Shown in pieces: positions 7,208 through 9,794 of a DNA stretch of 9,794 bases. This DNA is from Bacillota bacterium (lineage in GTDB: Bacteria; Bacillota_A; Clostridia; Lachnospirales; Bianqueaceae). How positions within the stretch are numbered: position 1 is the first letter of the stretch; each line of letters starts with the position of its first letter. The stretch covers positions 1 to 9,794 of the forward strand of contig JAFOIR010000203.1 of the NCBI GenBank assembly GCA_017420625.1. Reading direction: 5' to 3'. The position numbers and the translations under genes are program-made. Below the pieces are notes generated by a model that ran no database searches, had not been told where the DNA came from, and saw only the letters and a program-made list of their open reading frames with translations.

Positions 7208-8801
7208 AGCCTTTGGCGTTGAAGATATCATCTGCAACCAGAGCGGCCCTTTGTGGAGAATAGCCACAGCTGGTAAGGTAGGCGACCATCTCTGCCTCTG
7301 AGCAGGTAGGATACATGACCGTCTGATAGTAATTTGCATCTATATAACACGGATCATTCGAAAGAATGGCACCCGTCGAAGCGGACCCTGCATATGCCTG
7401 TTCTTCTGTAAATCCTTCGTTCATGAGATAATCGATAATCTCGTAGTAATCGCAGCCGGCATAATCCTGTGCCCTGTTCTTCGCTTTCTGTGTGAAGTCC
7501 TGTGCCTTGCAGGCATCCTGTGCTTCTGCATGTACAAATCCATAGCTGATCAGAAGATTATAGAGCTCACCGTACGATGTATTGATACCATCTGCTATTT
7601 CTTTTGCAACATTAAAATAGTTGATGGAACCAGCACCGTACACTGCATGATCATGGGAATATTCCAACGTCGTTTCCAGATAGGCCAGGACATTATCATA
7701 ACCTGTGAGGTTAGTTGCAATGTAATTCTGTGCATCTATTTCCGCAGCGCTGTACCAGTTGACTCCGAAGTTGTTCGCGCCGTAGACTGCCTGATCGTAG
7801 GTGAAGCCTTCCCCTTGAATATCATTCACGAGACCCATAAATGTCTGACTGCCGAACAGGTCGTTTGCACATTCAGCCGCTTCGTTGTTCCAGTCATCCT
7901 CGGTGAACTGCGCAAGTGCATCGTTAATATCGGCCGAATCAAATCCGTCGCCATACATATTGTTGCCCAGTGCCATGTAGCTCCAGGTATCATAATCAAC
8001 AGCATTTTTTGCCACTTTCTTCGCCATGGTTGCCCAGTCGACGGAGCAGTTGGCCACGCCGTAGTCAGCCTCGGCGGAGGTGAAGTCCGCGTTGATCAGC
8101 AGGTTCCGGATTTCATTGGGGCTGCGGACGACACTGCCGTCGCCGAAGTAGTTGGCGGCCCGGACGGCCTCGTCATTCCAGGAGGCACCGCAGTTGGCCG
8201 CGCCGTAGGTTGCAGCGCTGTCGGAAAAACCTTCTCCCTTAAGGGCTGTCACCAATCCAATGCGGGAATACCACATCTTTTTCAGAAGTTCTTTTGCTTC
8301 CAGAACAGCTTTCTCATTTTCGGAGAGTTCCGGTGCAGAAGATGCTTCAGAGGAAGATTCCGAACTGGATTCGGATGAAGATTCCGGTGCAGAACTGGAC
8401 TCTGGTTTGGAGCTGGATTCTGGCTTTGAGGAGGATTCCGGTTTTGAGGAGGACTCGGGTTTCGAGCTGGATTCCGGTTTCGAGGATTCTTCCGGTTTGG
8501 AACTGGATTCTTCCGGCTTCGAAGATTCGTGGTCTTCACCGCTTAAAGTTCCGGAGGTCTCATCTTTCTTGTCGCCGATTCCGGTGTGGCTGGCTTCGGA
8601 ATAGTGCTCACCGGACGAATCCGTAGGCTTGCCGAAGGGATCGGTCTTGCCGGAGCTCTCACTTCCACTGATCTCACCGGTGACGGTGGAAGATGTCGGG
8701 TCTTCGCCTCCTGTGCAGCTGGCGAGCTTACTGGTGCAGGAGCTCAGTGAGCCGATGGCCAGCGTGATAATTAAAACGATCGAAATGAGGATCTGTTTCA
8801 T
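7206..8801 (-). CDS. Ltp-repeat surface lipoprotein, copy 4 (subtype B)
   Basis: A 531-residue lipoprotein with signal peptide 1-22 (lipobox LSSC), conserved block at 52-90, the longest Lys-Pro-Glu spacer (93-161) and about eight Ltp-like repeats from about residue 164. Repeat 1 has YGAANCGASW and repeat 2 YGVANCSVDW. Repeats 3 and 4 (INDALAQFTEDDWNNEAA; QAVYGANNFGVNWYSAA) are closest to copy 2. The C-terminal unit (SEAEMVAYLTSCGYSPQRAALVADD) is its own variant, though it keeps the NDP/DDP lead-in seen in the other copies. Residues of roughly 195-254 are encoded by a sharply GC-rich patch. The start has GGAGG with an 8-base spacer (8810-8814), in a leader unlike that of copies 1-3. It follows partial copy 5 by 47 bp. 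Confidence 0.88.
   Translation of the reverse strand: MKQILISIVLIITLAIGSLSSCTSKLASCTGGEDPTSSTVTGEISGSESSGKTDPFGKPTDSSGEHYSEASHTGIGDKKDETSGTLSGEDHESSKPEESSSKPEESSKPESSSKPESSSKPESSSKPESSSKPESSSAPESSSESSSESSSEASSAPELSENEKAVLEAKELLKKMWYSRIGLVTALKGEGFSDSAATYGAANCGASWNDEAVRAANYFGDGSVVRSPNEIRNLLINADFTSAEADYGVANCSVDWATMAKKVAKNAVDYDTWSYMALGNNMYGDGFDSADINDALAQFTEDDWNNEAAECANDLFGSQTFMGLVNDIQGEGFTYDQAVYGANNFGVNWYSAAEIDAQNYIATNLTGYDNVLAYLETTLEYSHDHAVYGAGSINYFNVAKEIADGINTSYGELYNLLISYGFVHAEAQDACKAQDFTQKAKNRAQDYAGCDYYEIIDYLMNEGFTEEQAYAGSASTGAILSNDPCYIDANYYQTVMYPTCSEAEMVAYLTSCGYSPQRAALVADDIFNAKG
8319..8525 (-). repeat. 18-bp and 12-bp repeats coding the spacer of copy 4
   Basis: Encodes residues 93-161: seven units ending in KPE (the most of the four), one SSSAPE, three SSSE units, then ASSAPELSE. 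Confidence 0.85.
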
Positions 8802-8848
8802 AGTAACAACCTCCAGGAAGTATATCGAACGTCAGGTTGATGATGATC

Positions 8849-9794
8849 TTATTTGCCGACGACAGTACAGGCCTGCGCCGCCTGATCATCCGTGAAGCCG
8901 TAAGCCAGCGTCAGCTCGGCATACAGATCAGAATGGTCACATTCGGGGAAGTCGTTGAGGTAGCTGTTGGCTGCGTCGATGGCTTCCTTGTCCCAGTCGG
9001 CGCCGCAGTATGTTATGGCGTAGTCGATCTGGCTTTCATTGAAACCTCCAGCCTGCAGTGTTTCAAGCAGGAAGTTTTCGCTGACAGACATCGTCTCAAC
9101 GTAATAGGCAGCCTCGTTCAGGCAGATATCATTGAAGGAGTCGGAGTAATATGCCAGTGCGTAGTCTACAAGGTCTTCCGGCCAGTTGCCCAGCCAGTTG
9201 TCGCCTGTCATGGTCGTTTTCATATCGTATGGCGGGCTGGTTTCATGGGTCTCCAGATAATATGCGGCTTCCTGCAGAACCTCTTCATACCAGTCAACAT
9301 CGACGTTTGCCATGGCGTAGTCGGCTTCGTCTTCTGTAAATTTATCATTTCCTGTCAGAACATTTCGAAGATCGGTAGGAGAATAATGCCAGTTCTCTAC
9401 GTGCTCATTTGCGCAGATCAGTGCATTGGTATAATAGTCCAAATTCAGGAGATCCACATGTTCCATGATCCAGTCTCTGTCTTCTTCACTGGTCATTTCC
9501 AGAAGATCATAGTAAAGACCCATTCTGGACACGTGATAATCTTCATAGAACATCATGGCGATATCAAAAAACTGCTGCATTCCGGGCTGAGCGTTAATAT
9601 ACCAGTCAGCTTCCTGATAGTTCGAAGCATCCAGGATGGGTTCGTCGGTTCCTGGTTCTACGTAGGGATCTTCAGAGGACTCTTCCGAAGGCTGTTCTGA
9701 GGATTCCTCCTGTACAGACGACTCGGTACTCTGGGATGATTCTTCCGGCTTGGAAGACTCCTGCGAAGTGCTGGACTCGGTCTGCGAGGATTCC
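8849..9794 (-). CDS. Ltp-repeat surface protein, copy 5, N-terminus beyond window
   Basis: The minus-strand frame is open from the right edge and ends at a TAA at 8849-8851, giving 314 visible residues. The first 50 or so are a Ser/Glu/Gln-rich spacer (ESSKPEESSQSTESSVQEESSEQP...), with no regular SSSKPE array. About five helical repeats follow, including EADYAMANVDVDW, IDYAITYCGADWDKEA and a final unit ending TDDQAAQACTVVGK. The plan matches copies 1-4, so a type II signal peptide is expected upstream, outside the window. It is the most divergent and, in the visible part, the shortest repeat domain. It may be the older or founding member of the array. The internal ATG at 9578-9580 is not the start, because coding similarity continues upstream of it. 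Confidence 0.85.
   Translation of the reverse strand, partial: ESSQTESSTSQESSKPEESSQSTESSVQEESSEQPSEESSEDPYVEPGTDEPILDASNYQEADWYINAQPGMQQFFDIAMMFYEDYHVSRMGLYYDLLEMTSEEDRDWIMEHVDLLNLDYYTNALICANEHVENWHYSPTDLRNVLTGNDKFTEDEADYAMANVDVDWYEEVLQEAAYYLETHETSPPYDMKTTMTGDNWLGNWPEDLVDYALAYYSDSFNDICLNEAAYYVETMSVSENFLLETLQAGGFNESQIDYAITYCGADWDKEAIDAANSYLNDFPECDHSDLYAELTLAYGFTDDQAAQACTVVGK

Noticed and set aside
7530..8378. Long open frame on the + strand opposite lipoprotein copy 4
   Set aside because: It is antisense to a well-supported gene with signal peptide and repeat motifs, has no family features, and its openness follows from the codon pattern of the other strand.
8802..8848. Possible promoter between copies 5 and 4
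   Set aside because: A TATACT occurs on the minus strand, but no -35 element is found at suitable distance within the gap.
8837..9700. Long open frame on the + strand opposite copy 5
   Set aside because: Antisense shadow of the repeat-coding frame; no credible ribosome binding site or recognisable domain.

Overview
The window looks like chromosomal DNA of a Gram-positive, Firmicutes-type bacterium, possibly a gut Clostridia-like organism. This rests on the strong AGGAGG-type ribosome binding sites, the lipoprotein signal peptides, the moderate GC content and the protein families. No genus can be named from the sequence alone.

Left end (1-692): the 3' end of an unrecognised + strand gene (to 323), then a gap of about 370 bp. 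The gap holds an AT-rich nested inverted repeat (463-539) and a strong hairpin with T-rich flanks on both sides (603-660). That hairpin is probably a bidirectional terminator that also closes the large minus-strand operon.

Minus-strand operon (9794 down to 693): eight genes read leftward with gaps of 8-51 bp or a short overlap, and no clear internal promoter or terminator. The first five in transcription order are paralogous lipoproteins, the most upstream one cut by the right edge. I number them copy 1 to copy 5 from left to right. Each complete copy has a type II signal peptide (lipobox LSSC), a short conserved N-terminal block, a Ser/Pro/Lys/Glu-rich spacer made of six-residue repeats, and about eight helical repeats of 40-55 residues. 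These repeats resemble the Ltp repeat (host cell surface-exposed lipoprotein family, PF07553), whose founder is the superinfection-exclusion lipoprotein of Streptococcus thermophilus phage TP-J34. Three small soluble enzymes follow: a P-loop nucleotide kinase-like protein, a HExxH zinc-peptidase-like protein and an HD-domain phosphohydrolase-like protein.

The most notable content is the tandem lipoprotein bank. The copies share a nearly invariant anchor and N-terminal block and differ in spacer length. Two subtypes alternate (copies 1 and 3; copies 2 and 4). There are nucleotide-level signs of recent gene conversion, and the C-terminal repeats are strongly divergent. This pattern fits a recombining set of surface proteins with a constant anchor and variable tips. 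Phage exclusion is one possible role, suggested only by homology to Ltp; adhesion or another surface role remains possible.
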